A stretch of DNA of 41,257 bases, taken from NCBI GenBank assembly GCA_029267825.1, contig JAJUHO010000004.1:1-41257 (forward strand), given 5' to 3'. This stretch comes from Oscillospiraceae bacterium. Lineage in GTDB: Bacteria; Bacillota; Clostridia; Oscillospirales; Ruminococcaceae. The notes below the pieces were generated by a model. It saw only the letters and a list, made by a program, of their open reading frames with translations. It was not told where the DNA came from and did no database searches. Positions 16,581 through 24,305 of this stretch are shown here, in pieces (the stretch's first letter is position 1; every line of letters starts with the position of its first letter). The position numbers were made by a program, and so were the translations under genes.

Positions 16581-16678
16581 AACTTTCTCCTTTTGTTTTT
16601 ACTGCATTATTATAATACCTTATTATCAAGCTAAAGTAAAGAGAGTTTTTTATTCCATTTTTAAAAATTTCATTTCAA

Positions 16679-16715
16679 ATAAAAAAAGAGGCTGCATTTT
16701 CAGCAAACCTCTTTA
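16679..16715 (-). terminator. Terminator after the iscU-like gene
   Basis: On the minus strand AAAGAGG pairs with CCTCTTT. An inner TGC/GCA lies after a small internal loop, and the hairpin is followed by a run of T (plus-strand A-tract near 16681-16687). It lies about 12 bp past the stop at 16727. Confidence 0.7.
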
Positions 16716-16726
16716 ATTCTTTTATT

Positions 16727-17155
16727 TTAATGCAGGCCGCAAGCCTCGCAATCGCCTATTTTACCAACAATCGGTTCTGGGTCTATCCCCTGCCTCTTAT
16801 AGTAATCCGCAAGCGCCGCCTTTATTGCCTGCTCGGCAAGCACAGAACAATGTATTTTTACCGCCGGCAGCCCGTCAAGAGCCTCAATCACAGCCTTGTT
16901 TGTTATCTTTAAAACCTCGTCTATCGGCTTTCCCAAAATCATTTCCGTAGCAATAGAAGACGTCGCCACAGCCGCCCCACAGCCGAAAGTCTTAAACTTA
17001 ACATCAGTTATAACATTGTCCTTCACTTTAATGTACATTTTCATTATATCCCCGCATTTTGCGTTGCCAACTTCGCCGACGCCGTCCGCGTCAGGAATTT
17101 CTCCAACGTTTCTCGGGTTTGAAAAATGGTCCATCACCTTTTCACTGTAAAGCAT
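16727..17155 (-). CDS. Iron-sulfur cluster scaffold protein, NifU/IscU-like
   Basis: 142 residues from the ATG at 17155, preceded by GAGGAGA; a longer frame to 17188 would overlap nifS and is unnecessary. The three scaffold cysteines are present: Cys34 in GNAKCGD, Cys59 in FGCGAAVA, Cys103 in IHCSVLAEQA, with Asp36 nearby. Clusters form here from iron and from the persulfide delivered by the cysteine desulfurase encoded 2 bp upstream. A short tail ends GDCEACGLH, adding two more cysteines seen in the short NifU-like scaffolds of Clostridia. The pair is a minimal Fe-S assembly unit; no hscA, ferredoxin or iscR gene accompanies it. Confidence 0.93.
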   Translation of the reverse strand: MLYSEKVMDHFSNPRNVGEIPDADGVGEVGNAKCGDIMKMYIKVKDNVITDVKFKTFGCGAAVATSSIATEMILGKPIDEVLKITNKAVIEALDGLPAVKIHCSVLAEQAIKAALADYYKRQGIDPEPIVGKIGDCEACGLH

Positions 17156-17157
17156 TT

Positions 17158-18339
17158 TTATTTCTCCTCTTTTACGATTTTTTCCCACAGTGGCGACATG
17201 GCCCTTAACCTTTCAACTATCTGCGGGATAACTTCAAGTATATAATCAATTTCTTCATCCGTATTTTCTTCCGAAATGGAAAGCCTTAACGAACCGTGCG
17301 CAACCTCATGCTTCAGTCCCAGCGCCAGCAGCACATGTGACGGGTCAAGCGACCCTGATGTGCACGCCGAACCGGATGATGCGCAAATGCCCTTCATATC
17401 AAGCATTAAAAGCAAGCTCTCGCCTTCTATTCCTTCTATTGAAACATTTACGTTTCCGCAAAGGCGTTTTTCCCTGTCGCCGTTAAGTCTTGTCCTTGGA
17501 ATTTTCAAAATCCCGTCTATAAGCCTGTCGCGCATTTTTGAAACCTTTTCAATCTTTGCAGGAATATTTTCAACCGCAGCCTCTATTGCCTCGGCAAGTC
17601 CCACGATTGCCGGAAGGTTTTCAGTTCCCGCGCGCCTGCCTCTTTCCTGTCCTCCGCCGAAAATAAGGTTCGGGATAACTATTCCCTTTTTAATATAAAG
17701 CAGTCCTATTCCCTTTTGCGCATGAATTTTATGCCCGGAAAGGGAAAGCATATCAATGCCCTGCTCCTTTACGTTTATGGGAACATTTCCTATTGCCTGC
17801 ACAGCGTCGGTATGGAAAAGCACTCCCGCCTCATGGCATACCTTTGCAATTTCCTCTATCGGCTGGATAGTGCCTATTTCATTATTTGCATACATTATTG
17901 TAACCAAAGCCGTATCCGGACGTATTGCTTTTTTAACATCCTCCGGATTTATAATTCCGTTTGCATTTACCGGAACATAAGTTACCTCATATCCGTTTTT
18001 TTCAAGGTATTCGCATACATGCAGCACTGCATGATGCTCAAACGCGGAAGTTACAATATGCTTTTTGCCCTTTGCGCCAAGTCTTTCGGCAACTCCTTTT
18101 ATAGCCCAGTTATCCGACTCTGAACCTCCGCTTGTAAAATAAATTTCCGATGCTTCGGCCCCAAGAGCTTTTGCAATTCTTTCCCTTGCGTCTTCCAAAG
18201 CCCTTTTTGCGTTTCTGCCCAGCGAATATATACTTGACGCATTGCCGTAATTTTCAGTAAAATACGGCATCATTGCGTCCAGCACCCTTTGTGAAACCCT
18301 TGTGGTCGCAGCATTGTCCGCATATATTATATGACTCAT
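17158..18339 (-). CDS. Cysteine desulfurase, NifS/IscS family
   Basis: 393 residues, full-length class V aminotransferase fold. The PLP lysine is Lys204 in [11 protein letters not shown]. The persulfide cysteine is Cys326 in [17 protein letters not shown], the longer loop of group I (NifS/IscS) enzymes. It converts cysteine to alanine and passes sulfur to the scaffold encoded 2 bp downstream. AGAGGTAG precedes the ATG, and a consensus promoter lies 27 bp further upstream. Whether it also feeds tRNA thiolation cannot be told. Confidence 0.95.
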   Translation of the reverse strand: MSHIIYADNAATTRVSQRVLDAMMPYFTENYGNASSIYSLGRNAKRALEDARERIAKALGAEASEIYFTSGGSESDNWAIKGVAERLGAKGKKHIVTSAFEHHAVLHVCEYLEKNGYEVTYVPVNANGIINPEDVKKAIRPDTALVTIMYANNEIGTIQPIEEIAKVCHEAGVLFHTDAVQAIGNVPINVKEQGIDMLSLSGHKIHAQKGIGLLYIKKGIVIPNLIFGGGQERGRRAGTENLPAIVGLAEAIEAAVENIPAKIEKVSKMRDRLIDGILKIPRTRLNGDREKRLCGNVNVSIEGIEGESLLLMLDMKGICASSGSACTSGSLDPSHVLLALGLKHEVAHGSLRLSISEENTDEEIDYILEVIPQIVERLRAMSPLWEKIVKEEK

Positions 18340-18365
18340 AGCAACTACCTCTATTTTTTGATTTT

Positions 18366-18394
18366 ATTATATATCCTTATCCTTGCTTTATCAA
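18366..18394 (-). promoter_or_regulatory. Sigma-A promoter of the nifS-iscU operon
   Basis: TTGATA (18394-18389), 17-bp spacer, TATAAT (18371-18366) on the minus strand. Transcription should start near 18359, about 20 nt before the nifS start codon. Confidence 0.85.
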
Positions 18395-18417
18395 TAGATA
18401 TTATAAAAACTATTTTT

Positions 18418-18861
18418 TTAAAGCTGCTTATACTTCAATGTTTGTGCAACTGCAAGCTCATCGCAGCGTTCGTTTTCAGGATGCCCCGCATGTCCCTTAA
18501 CCCATCTGAACTCAACCTTATGAACATCCAAAAGTTTAAGGAGTCTTTCCCACAAATCGGAATTAAGCGCCGGCTTCTTATCCGATTTTATCCAATTGTT
18601 TTTTTGCCATTTTTTTGCCCATCCGTTTGTCACCGCATCATAAACATACTTGCTGTCGGTAGTGACAACCACTTCGCATGGATATTTCAGTGCTTCAAGT
18701 CCGGAAATCACGCCCATAAGCTCCATACGGTTGTTAGTGGTATTTGCTTCTCCGCCGGAAAGCTCCTTGTACAGTTCGCCGCACCTAAGTATCACTCCAT
18801 ATCCTCCCGGGCCGGGATTGCCGCTGCAAGCGCCATCGGCAAAAATCTCAATCTTTTTCAG
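18418..18861 (-). CDS. rnhA: Ribonuclease HI, probably starting at CTG
   Basis: From CTG at 18861 the protein has 147 residues and opens [20 protein letters not shown], the universal RNase HI N-terminus. The catalytic set falls at Asp9, Glu47, Asp69, His124 and Asp134, nearly identical in spacing to E. coli RNase HI. The first ordinary in-frame start (GTG 18795) would delete Asp9 and strand 1 and give a dead enzyme. No in-frame ATG, GTG or TTG lies between the promoter at 18890-18918 and the conserved Asp. AGGGGG sits 6 bases ahead of the CTG. It removes RNA from RNA-DNA hybrids. The late [18 protein letters not shown] motif is intact. Confidence 0.92.
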   Translation of the reverse strand: MKKIEIFADGACSGNPGPGGYGVILRCGELYKELSGGEANTTNNRMELMGVISGLEALKYPCEVVVTTDSKYVYDAVTNGWAKKWQKNNWIKSDKKPALNSDLWERLLKLLDVHKVEFRWVKGHAGHPENERCDELAVAQTLKYKQL

Positions 18862-18889
18862 AAAAATCCCCCTTATTCTTTATGATAAT

Positions 18890-18918
18890 ATTATACCATC
18901 CTTGTATGAATTATGCAA
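18890..18918 (-). promoter_or_regulatory. Sigma-A promoter of rnhA
   Basis: TTGCAT (18918-18913), 17-bp spacer, perfect TATAAT (18895-18890) on the minus strand. The predicted start near 18883 leaves a 22-nt leader carrying the AGGGGG ribosome site, which constrains where rnhA translation can begin. Confidence 0.82.
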
Positions 18919-18967
18919 GCTTTGATTCTACAAGAAATATAATGAAAAATCCGATTTTTTGTCTAAA

Positions 18968-19113
18968 ATGATAAAAGCCCCGCAATAGCGGAGCCTTTAC
19001 CATAAAATTTTGAGAAGAAGAATATGAAGTGCAAAAAATTGCACATTATGAAAAAGCAGTTACCGACTGGCAGCAAACTTTTTAAAATAGTTTACTTAAA
19101 TTTCAACTATCTT
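18968..19113 (-). ncRNA. Candidate stand-alone small RNA (about 146 nt), family unknown
   Basis: The 390-bp gap between rplQ and rnhA holds a complete non-coding transcription unit on the minus strand. It has a perfect promoter (19120-19148), a predicted start near 19113, and an intrinsic terminator ending near 18968. Between them three hairpins can be drawn: 19089-19096 with 19072-19079 (8 bp with one G-U), a small CAGU/ACUG hairpin near 19057-19069, and GTGCAA/TTGCAC (19029-19034 with 19039-19044). It does not look like 6S, 4.5S/SRP, tmRNA or RNase P RNA. rnhA has its own promoter beyond the terminator, so this is not simply its leader. A 27-codon frame inside lacks a ribosome site. Confidence 0.6.
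18971..18998 (-). terminator. Terminator of the candidate small RNA
   Basis: On the minus strand a 10-bp stem (one bulged G, one G-U pair) closes a TATT loop and is followed by TTTTATCATTTT. The G-U pair makes the stem better on the minus strand than on the plus strand, supporting that direction. Confidence 0.75.
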
Positions 19114-19119
19114 GATTAT

Positions 19120-19148
19120 ATTATAACGTTTTCGCGCCTTATTGTCAA
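19120..19148 (-). promoter_or_regulatory. Perfect sigma-A promoter of the candidate small RNA
   Basis: TTGACA (19148-19143), exactly 17 bp, TATAAT (19125-19120) on the minus strand. It matches consensus at all 12 positions, equalled here only by the tRNA promoter. Confidence 0.88.
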
Positions 19149-19195
19149 CTTTCATAATTGCAGAAAAAAACGCGCATTTTAACGATTTTTTAGTA

Positions 19196-19232
19196 CAAAA
19201 AATCCTGCCCCACAAAAGGTGGCAGGATTTTT
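19196..19232 (-). terminator. Terminator of the ribosomal supercluster (after rplQ)
   Basis: AATCCTGCC (19201-19209) pairs with 19221-19229, extended by AC/GT past a small bulge, followed on the minus strand by six T. It begins about 22 bp past the rplQ stop. Confidence 0.88.
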
Positions 19233-19253
19233 TGTTTATATTTTGTATAGCTT

Positions 19254-19595
19254 TTATACCAACTGGATTATAGCCATCTCTGCTGCGTCGCCGCGGCGCG
19301 GGCCTATTTTGATTATCTTTGTATATCCGCCTGCGCGGTCTGCGTATTTAGGCGAAATTTCATCAAAAAGCTTCTTTGCTACGTCTTCTTTTGTGACATA
19401 AGCAAGAACCTGACGCTTGGAGTGCAGGTCGTTGGTCTTGCCGAGGGTTATCATCTTCTCGGCCATTGAACGTACCTCTTTTGCTCTTGTTACAGTTGTT
19501 TCAATCTTGCCGTTTTCAAGCAGATATGTTACCATAGCCCTAAGCATAGCCTTTCTATGGTCTGTTGTTCTGCCTAACTTTCTGGTACCTGGCAT
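19254..19595 (-). CDS. rplQ: Ribosomal protein L17
   Basis: 113 residues, the short bacterial form. It opens [19 protein letters not shown], the conserved L17 N-terminus that lies near the exit of the peptide tunnel in the 50S subunit. The start has AAGGAGTGAA upstream. It is the last gene of the supercluster, 44 bp after rpoA, and is followed by a terminator. In many Firmicutes ecfA/ecfT transporter genes, truA, rplM and rpsI come next; here they are absent. Confidence 0.97.
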   Translation of the reverse strand: MPGTRKLGRTTDHRKAMLRAMVTYLLENGKIETTVTRAKEVRSMAEKMITLGKTNDLHSKRQVLAYVTKEDVAKKLFDEISPKYADRAGGYTKIIKIGPRRGDAAEMAIIQLV

Positions 19596-19639
19596 CGAAA
19601 TTCACTCCTTACCAAATGCAACCAAATGTTGCGTCTAAT

Positions 19640-20593
19640 TTATTCCTCTTCGGAGCTAAGGTTAAAGCCCAGTGAACGGAGCTTTTCCTTAACTTCGTCA
19701 AACGATTTTTTCCCAAGGTTTCTTACCTTCATCATTTCCTCTTCGGATTTGTTGATAAGGTCATCAACCGTGTTAATTCCTGCGCGCTTCAAGCAGTTAA
19801 AAGAACGTACGGATAAGTCAAGTTCCTCAATGGTCATCTCAAGGATTTTTTCTTTGCCCTTTTCATCCTTTTCAACCATTATTTCGGGGAGCACTCCCTC
19901 CTCCGAAAGGTCTATAAACAATTTCAGATGCTCGTTGAGGAGATTGGCTGCCTGTGACAAAGCTTCCTTGGCAGAAACCGTTCCGTCGGTCCAAACCTCA
20001 ATAGTAAGCTTGTCATAATCGGTCACCTGACCGACACGCGTATCCTCAACCTTATAGTTCACTTTAAGAACCGGGGTATAAATGCTGTCAACTGCAATTA
20101 CATCCACTCCAAGGTTGAGAATCTGCTTGTTTTTTTCGGCGGGAACATAGCCTCTGCCCCTGTCTATGGTTATTTCCATATAGAGCTTGGCGTCTTTCCC
20201 AAGTGTTGCGATATGCATTCCAGGGTCAAGAATGTCTACTTCCGAATCGGTTTTTATATCGCCAGCGGTTACTTCGCATTCGCCTTCTGCTTCAATATAA
20301 ACCGTTTTTGGCCCTTCACCGTACATTTTTGCCGTTAAGCCCTTAATGTTAAGGATGATTTCAGTTACATCCTCCTTAACTCCAGGAATTGTCGAAAACT
20401 CATGGTGAACCCCGTCAATCTTTACCGAAGTGACGGCAACACCGGGAAGCGAGGAGAGCAGCACACGCCTGAGGCTGTTGCCGAGCGTTGTGCCATAGCC
20501 GCGCTCAAGGGGAGAAACAACAAATTTGCCGTAAGTCCCGTTGGTCTTAAGCTCGACCGTTTCTATTTCCGGCTTTTCTATTTTTTCAAGCAT
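19640..20593 (-). CDS. rpoA: RNA polymerase alpha subunit
   Basis: 317 residues with the two alpha domains: the N-terminal assembly domain ([25 protein letters not shown] near residues 25-53, cited by its core [15 protein letters not shown]), and the C-terminal DNA- and activator-binding domain from about 245 ([17 protein letters not shown], then [14 protein letters not shown]). A dimer nucleates the polymerase core. ATAGGAGGG precedes the ATG. It keeps its ancestral place between rpsD and rplQ, which ties transcription capacity to ribosome synthesis. Confidence 0.98.
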   Translation of the reverse strand: MLEKIEKPEIETVELKTNGTYGKFVVSPLERGYGTTLGNSLRRVLLSSLPGVAVTSVKIDGVHHEFSTIPGVKEDVTEIILNIKGLTAKMYGEGPKTVYIEAEGECEVTAGDIKTDSEVDILDPGMHIATLGKDAKLYMEITIDRGRGYVPAEKNKQILNLGVDVIAVDSIYTPVLKVNYKVEDTRVGQVTDYDKLTIEVWTDGTVSAKEALSQAANLLNEHLKLFIDLSEEGVLPEIMVEKDEKGKEKILEMTIEELDLSVRSFNCLKRAGINTVDDLINKSEEEMMKVRNLGKKSFDEVKEKLRSLGFNLSSEEE

Positions 20594-20641
20594 TCAAAAC
20601 CCTCCTATTATCGCATAAAATGCAAACCGAACCGGTGTGTA

Positions 20642-21271
20642 TTACTTAGAATACAACTCAACTATGAGGTGCTCTTCAACGTCAACATCAATTTCGTCGC
20701 GGTTAGGCAAACGCGCAACCCTTGCGCTGAGATTTGTCTTGTCGCTTTCAAGCCACATCGGAACGGGACGGCCGCTGTTGGATTCAATAATTGACTTTAT
20801 GCTGTCGAGGGCCTTGCTCTTGTCGCAAATTGCAACAACATCGTTTTCCTTAACAAGGTAGGAAGGGATATTTACCCTTACGCCGTTTACGGTAAAGTGC
20901 CCGTGAGTAACGAGCTGCCTTGCCTGAGACCTTGAGCTTGCGTATCCAAGCCTGTAAACAACATTGTCAAGACGGGACTCAAGTATCTTCAAGAGATTTT
21001 CGCCCGCCATACCGGGTCTGCGTTCTGCAAGCTCAAAATAATGATAGAACTGGCCTTCCAGAACTCCATAATAACGCTTTGTCTTTTGCTTAGCGCGGAG
21101 CTGAAGTCCGTATTCGGAAATTTTCTTACGGTTTTGTCCATGCTGACCGGGAGCGCCTTCTTTTCTTGATACAAGCGCGCATTTGTCGCTGTAGCATTTT
21201 TCTCCTTTAAGGAAAAGCTTTTGGCCTTCACGTCTGCACTGTCTGCAGTTTGCACCTGTATATCTTGCCAT
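20642..21271 (-). CDS. rpsD: Ribosomal protein S4, zinc-binding form
   Basis: 209 residues. It opens [19 protein letters not shown] with Cys9, Cys12, Cys26 and Cys31, the four-cysteine zinc site of C+ S4 proteins. An S4 RNA-binding domain follows ([27 protein letters not shown], core [14 protein letters not shown]). S4 starts assembly of the 16S 5' domain and in other bacteria represses its own operon. Here it sits inside the alpha operon, unlike B. subtilis, where rpsD is separate. AGGAGGTG precedes the ATG. Confidence 0.97.
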   Translation of the reverse strand: MARYTGANCRQCRREGQKLFLKGEKCYSDKCALVSRKEGAPGQHGQNRKKISEYGLQLRAKQKTKRYYGVLEGQFYHYFELAERRPGMAGENLLKILESRLDNVVYRLGYASSRSQARQLVTHGHFTVNGVRVNIPSYLVKENDVVAICDKSKALDSIKSIIESNSGRPVPMWLESDKTNLSARVARLPNRDEIDVDVEEHLIVELYSK

Positions 21272-21295
21272 TCAATACACCTCCTAAGTAATAAA

Positions 21296-21706
21296 TCAGA
21301 CACGTCTTCTCTTCGGAGGACGGCATCCGTTGTGGGGAATTGGAGTAACGTCCTTAATAAGCCTTACTTCAAGACCCACTGTCTGCAATGCTCTTATAGC
21401 GGCTTCACGTCCGGCGCCGGGGCCCTTTACGAAAACCTCAACGGTTCTGAGTCCATGCTCCATAGCGGCCCTTGCTGCTGTTTCGGCAGCGCTCTGTGCG
21501 GCAAAAGGAGTGGATTTTCTCGAACCCCTGAAACCAAGTCCTCCTGCGCTTGCCCAAGAGATTGCATTGCCCTGCATATCTGTAATGGTAACTATCGTAT
21601 TGTTAAAAGTGGACTGGATATGAACAGCGCCGTTTTCAATGTTTTTTCTTTCGCGGCGTCTTCTTACTACAGTCTTTTTTGCTCCTGCGTTTTTAGTAGC
21701 AGCCAT
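21296..21706 (-). CDS. rpsK: Ribosomal protein S11
   Basis: 136 residues. A basic, variable N-terminus is followed by the conserved core beginning [18 protein letters not shown]-like [13 protein letters not shown], then [19 protein letters not shown], and the end [17 protein letters not shown]11 lines the mRNA exit region of the 30S platform next to S18 and S21. It lies 24 bp upstream of rpsD, with a clear GGAGGG ahead of the ATG. Confidence 0.98.
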   Translation of the reverse strand: MAATKNAGAKKTVVRRRRERKNIENGAVHIQSTFNNTIVTITDMQGNAISWASAGGLGFRGSRKSTPFAAQSAAETAARAAMEHGLRTVEVFVKGPGAGREAAIRALQTVGLEVRLIKDVTPIPHNGCRPPKRRRV

Positions 21707-21720
21707 TGTTCATTCCCTCC

Positions 21721-22089
21721 TTACTTCTTCTTGTTAGCAATTGTCTTTGCGGGACCCTTGCGTGTTCTTGCGTTTGTCTTTGTTCTCTGTCCGCGTACAG
21801 GAAGCCCCTTGCGGTGGCGTATTCCGCGGTAGCAGTTTATTTCGACAAGCCTCTTAATGTTCAAAGCAACATTTCTTCTAAGGTCGCCTTCAACTTCCAA
21901 ATTCTTATCGATATAATCACGTATTTTAGCAACGTCATCTTCTGTCAAATCCCTTACGCGTGTGTCGGGGTTGATGCCCGTTGCTTTGAGGATATTCTCA
22001 GCGGTTTTGCGACCGATTCCATATATATAAGTCAAACCGATTTCGATTCTCTTATCCTTTGGAAGGTCAATACCAGAAATTCTTGCCAT
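21721..22089 (-). CDS. rpsM: Ribosomal protein S13
   Basis: 122 residues, opening [19 protein letters not shown], with the helix-two-turns-helix region [12 protein letters not shown] and the basic tail [17 protein letters not shown] that reaches toward the P-site tRNA. S13 is at the head of the 30S subunit and contacts L5 in the intersubunit bridge. A GGAGGT lies upstream; the gene is 35 bp after rpmJ and 14 bp before rpsK. Confidence 0.98.
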   Translation of the reverse strand: MARISGIDLPKDKRIEIGLTYIYGIGRKTAENILKATGINPDTRVRDLTEDDVAKIRDYIDKNLEVEGDLRRNVALNIKRLVEINCYRGIRHRKGLPVRGQRTKTNARTRKGPAKTIANKKK

Positions 22090-22124
22090 TTTGTTAGCTG
22101 CACCTCCATTATTAGGTTTGCATT

Positions 22125-22238
22125 TTAGCCTTGACGTTGTTTATGCTTGGGGTTGTCGCAAATTACCATGATTTTGCCTTTGCGCTTAATAACCTTGCAT
22201 TTTTCGCAAATAGGTTTTACTGAAGGTCTTACTTTCAT
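22125..22238 (-). CDS. rpmJ: Ribosomal protein L36, zinc-ribbon form
   Basis: A 37-residue protein, too short for routine ORF calls. It begins [20 protein letters not shown] and ends NPKHKQRQG. The zinc ligands Cys11, Cys14, Cys27 and His32 are all present, so this is the C+ type. L36 binds 23S rRNA near the base of the L7/L12 stalk and completes late 50S assembly. AGGAGGG precedes the ATG. It is separated from infA by an unusually long 150-bp gap with several hairpins. Confidence 0.97.
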   Translation of the reverse strand: MKVRPSVKPICEKCKVIKRKGKIMVICDNPKHKQRQG

Positions 22239-22388
22239 TTAAATTCCCTCCTTAACAAGCGGCGTGGCGGCAAACTGACGCCGCGCCTTTTGCCGCTTTA
22301 AAACCTTGCGGCAAATAAAAACTCTTTATCCTTGCACCGCGCTAATCCTGCAGCCGCTTTAAGACTTCGCGCGGATTAAAAAAGCTCG
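22239..22388 (-). other. Structured infA-rpmJ intergenic region
   Basis: This 150-bp gap is far longer than the usual 1-65 bp inside the supercluster and is rich in inverted repeats. GCGGCGT (22259-22265) pairs with 22278-22284. TTTGCCGC (22289-22296) pairs perfectly with 22308-22315. CCGCGC (22337-22342) pairs with 22369-22374, while the adjacent TAATCC (22343-22348) can instead pair with GGATTA (22373-22378). The motif TTAAAGCGGC occurs twice on the minus strand. None of the hairpins has a proper T-tract, so a processing or regulatory leader for rpmJ is more likely than a terminator. Confidence 0.55.
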
Positions 22389-22607
22389 CTACTTGGCCCT
22401 CCAAGTAATTCTGCCCTTTGAAAGGTCATAAGGGGACATTTCCACGGTTACCTTATCCCCCGGAACTATGCGGATATAGTTCATCCTGAGCTTTCCTGAA
22501 ACATGGGCAAGTATTTTGTGTCCGTTCGAGAGTTCTACTTGGAACATTGCGTTCGGAAGAGCTTCAAGCACCGTGCCTTCAACTTCGATTACGTCTTCTT
22601 TAGACAA
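22389..22607 (-). CDS. infA: Translation initiation factor IF-1
   Basis: 72 residues from a TTG start at 22607, which lies 8 bases after GGAGG and gives the standard IF-1 opening (M)[12 protein letters not shown]. The longer frame to 22640 overlaps the preceding gene and breaks homology. The single S1-like OB fold is complete, with core [16 protein letters not shown] and [15 protein letters not shown]-1 occupies the 30S A site during initiation. The rare start codon is notable because start-codon choice is itself sensitive to initiation factors. Confidence 0.96.
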   Translation of the reverse strand: MSKEDVIEVEGTVLEALPNAMFQVELSNGHKILAHVSGKLRMNYIRIVPGDKVTVEMSPYDLSKGRITWRAK

Positions 22608-22629
22608 ATTCCATACCTCCCTGGCAGTG

Positions 22630-22884
22630 TCAGGATTCAAAAACGTCGTCGGAATTAAATCCTGACAAAGCGTTTCTAAGCTCCTTGTTTGTACGAATGT
22701 CCGATTCTACAACAGTATTGGCAGGTTTTAGGTGTTTTAAACTTTTCTTCTTAGGTTTTTCAATTTTCCGGCGTTTTCCGTCAGCAATAAGAGCATATCC
22801 GTTGTTAACTTCAAGGGCGACATAGAAAAACCCTTTGTCATGCCCGGCAACAGATTTTACTATTTGTCCTTTTTTAATTTCCAC
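22630..22884 (-). CDS. KOW-domain RNA-binding protein (L14e/L6e-like)
   Basis: 84 residues from a GTG start with GGAGG 6 bases upstream. The N-terminal half is a KOW-type segment ([20 protein letters not shown]), then [18 protein letters not shown], a very basic stretch, and a short acidic C-terminus. Such proteins, resembling eukaryotic L14e/L6e/L27e, are a regular but poorly studied resident between map and infA in Clostridia. RNA binding, probably rRNA or ribosome-linked, is inferred from the fold and position; no experimental function is assumed. Confidence 0.8.
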   Translation of the reverse strand: MEIKKGQIVKSVAGHDKGFFYVALEVNNGYALIADGKRRKIEKPKKKSLKHLKPANTVVESDIRTNKELRNALSGFNSDDVFES

Positions 22885-22904
22885 AATGTGCCTCCGTTAT
22901 CATC

Positions 22905-23651
22905 TTACGGCAGGGTAAGTATTTCCGCGCCGTTTGATGTTATGGCTATTGTATGCTCAAAGTGTGCCGAAAGCGAACCGCTTTTGGTTACCACCGTCCA
23001 CTTGTTCGGCATAACCTTAACTTCTTCTCCGGCAATGTTAACCATTGGCTCAATTGCTATCGTCATCCCCGGAACAAGCTTAGGCCCGTGTCCTGCCTTC
23101 CCGTAATTCGGCACTTCCGGGTCCTCATGGAGCGCTCTCCCCACGCCGTGACCCACATATTGCTTTACCACAGCAAAGCCCTTTGAAAGGATGTACCCTT
23201 CGATAGCGGCGGAGATATCCCCCACCCTTGCGCCGGGTTTTGCGGCCTTAATGCCTATATAGAGGCTTTCTTCGGTCGCTTCAAGCAATGCTTTTGCCTC
23301 GCTTGAAATTTCGCCCACCGCAAAGGTTTTGCAGGAGTCGCCGTGATAGCCGTTTATAAAAGCTCCCACGTCAACGCTTACGATATCGCCGTCCATAATC
23401 TTTCTGCTGCCGGGAATTCCGTGGATTACCTCGTTGTTCACAGAAATGCACGCGCTTGCTGGAAATCCGCCGTACCCTAAAAACGACGGAACCGCGCCCT
23501 GCGAAACTATATAGTCATGAATTATTTTGTCAAGTTCCTTTGTTGTCATTCCAGCATGGATTTTTTCCCCCGCAATCTTTAAGGCTCCGGCGGTAATTTT
23601 GCCGGCAAGCCTCATTTTTTCGATTTCGGATGGGGATTTTATGCTAATCAT
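22905..23651 (-). CDS. map: Methionine aminopeptidase, type I
   Basis: 248 residues with the full pita-bread metallopeptidase site: Asp94 and Asp105 (SVDVGAFINGYHGDSC), His168 (GHGVGRALHEDP), Glu201 (IAIEPMVN) and Glu232 (HFEHTIAI), plus the substrate-contacting His77. It removes the initiator methionine from new proteins when the second residue is small. The start ATG lies 2 bp past the adk stop, so the two are probably translationally coupled. Confidence 0.97.
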   Translation of the reverse strand: MISIKSPSEIEKMRLAGKITAGALKIAGEKIHAGMTTKELDKIIHDYIVSQGAVPSFLGYGGFPASACISVNNEVIHGIPGSRKIMDGDIVSVDVGAFINGYHGDSCKTFAVGEISSEAKALLEATEESLYIGIKAAKPGARVGDISAAIEGYILSKGFAVVKQYVGHGVGRALHEDPEVPNYGKAGHGPKLVPGMTIAIEPMVNIAGEEVKVMPNKWTVVTKSGSLSAHFEHTIAITSNGAEILTLP

Positions 23652-23653
23652 CT

Positions 23654-24286
23654 TTACGCCTCGATTGCTTTTAAAGTAAGCTTTGTCGTGTCAGCAACTT
23701 CTTCCTGTCCTTCAACGACCGTAAGCTTTCCTTTTTTAGCATAGAAATCTTTAAGCGGAGCGGTCTGCTCATGGTAGACTCTAAGTCTTTCCTTTATGGT
23801 TTCCGGCTGGTCGTCCTTGCGCTGAACGGTTTTGCCGCCGCACTTGTCGCAGACTCCCTCGATTTTTGACGGCTTATATTCCACATGATAGGAAGCGCCG
23901 CAAGATTCGCAGACTCTTCTTCCGGAAAGCCTTTGTTCTATTTTTTCATCCGGCACAAAGATTTCTATGACCTTGTCAATAACTACACCCATATTTTCAA
24001 GCGCCTGCGCCTGAGGCACCGTTCTCGGGAAACCGTCAAGGATAAATCCGTTTTTGCAGTCGTCCTCAGCAATCCTGTCCTTTAAGATTCCTATTACGAC
24101 TTCATCAGGAACAAGGGCTCCACTTTCCATATAGCCCTTTGCCTTTACCCCAAGCTCGGTTCCGTTTTTAACTGCCTCACGCAGGATATTTCCCGTTGAA
24201 ATTGCGGGGATTTTCAGCTTGTCGCAAATAACCTCTGCCTGTGTGCCTTTGCCGGCTCCGGGAGCCCCAAGCAAAATAAGGTTCAT
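23654..24286 (-). CDS. adk: Adenylate kinase, zinc-lid form
   Basis: 210 residues. The P-loop is GAPGAGKGT (7-15), with the NMP-binding helix ISTGNILREAV and DGFPRTVPQAQ. The LID carries four cysteines (Cys126, Cys129, Cys146, Cys149), so it is the zinc-bearing, long-lid type common in Gram-positive bacteria. It equilibrates ATP + AMP with 2 ADP. GGAGGG precedes the ATG. Placed between secY and map, as in most Firmicutes. Confidence 0.97.
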   Translation of the reverse strand: MNLILLGAPGAGKGTQAEVICDKLKIPAISTGNILREAVKNGTELGVKAKGYMESGALVPDEVVIGILKDRIAEDDCKNGFILDGFPRTVPQAQALENMGVVIDKVIEIFVPDEKIEQRLSGRRVCESCGASYHVEYKPSKIEGVCDKCGGKTVQRKDDQPETIKERLRVYHEQTAPLKDFYAKKGKLTVVEGQEEVADTTKLTLKAIEA

Positions 24287-24305
24287 GTTATTCCCTCCGT
24301 TCGGT

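Noticed and set aside
18968-19048. A 27-codon frame (MCNFLHFIFFF...) inside the candidate small RNA
   Set aside because: No ribosome binding site precedes its ATG, and it runs through the terminator hairpin.
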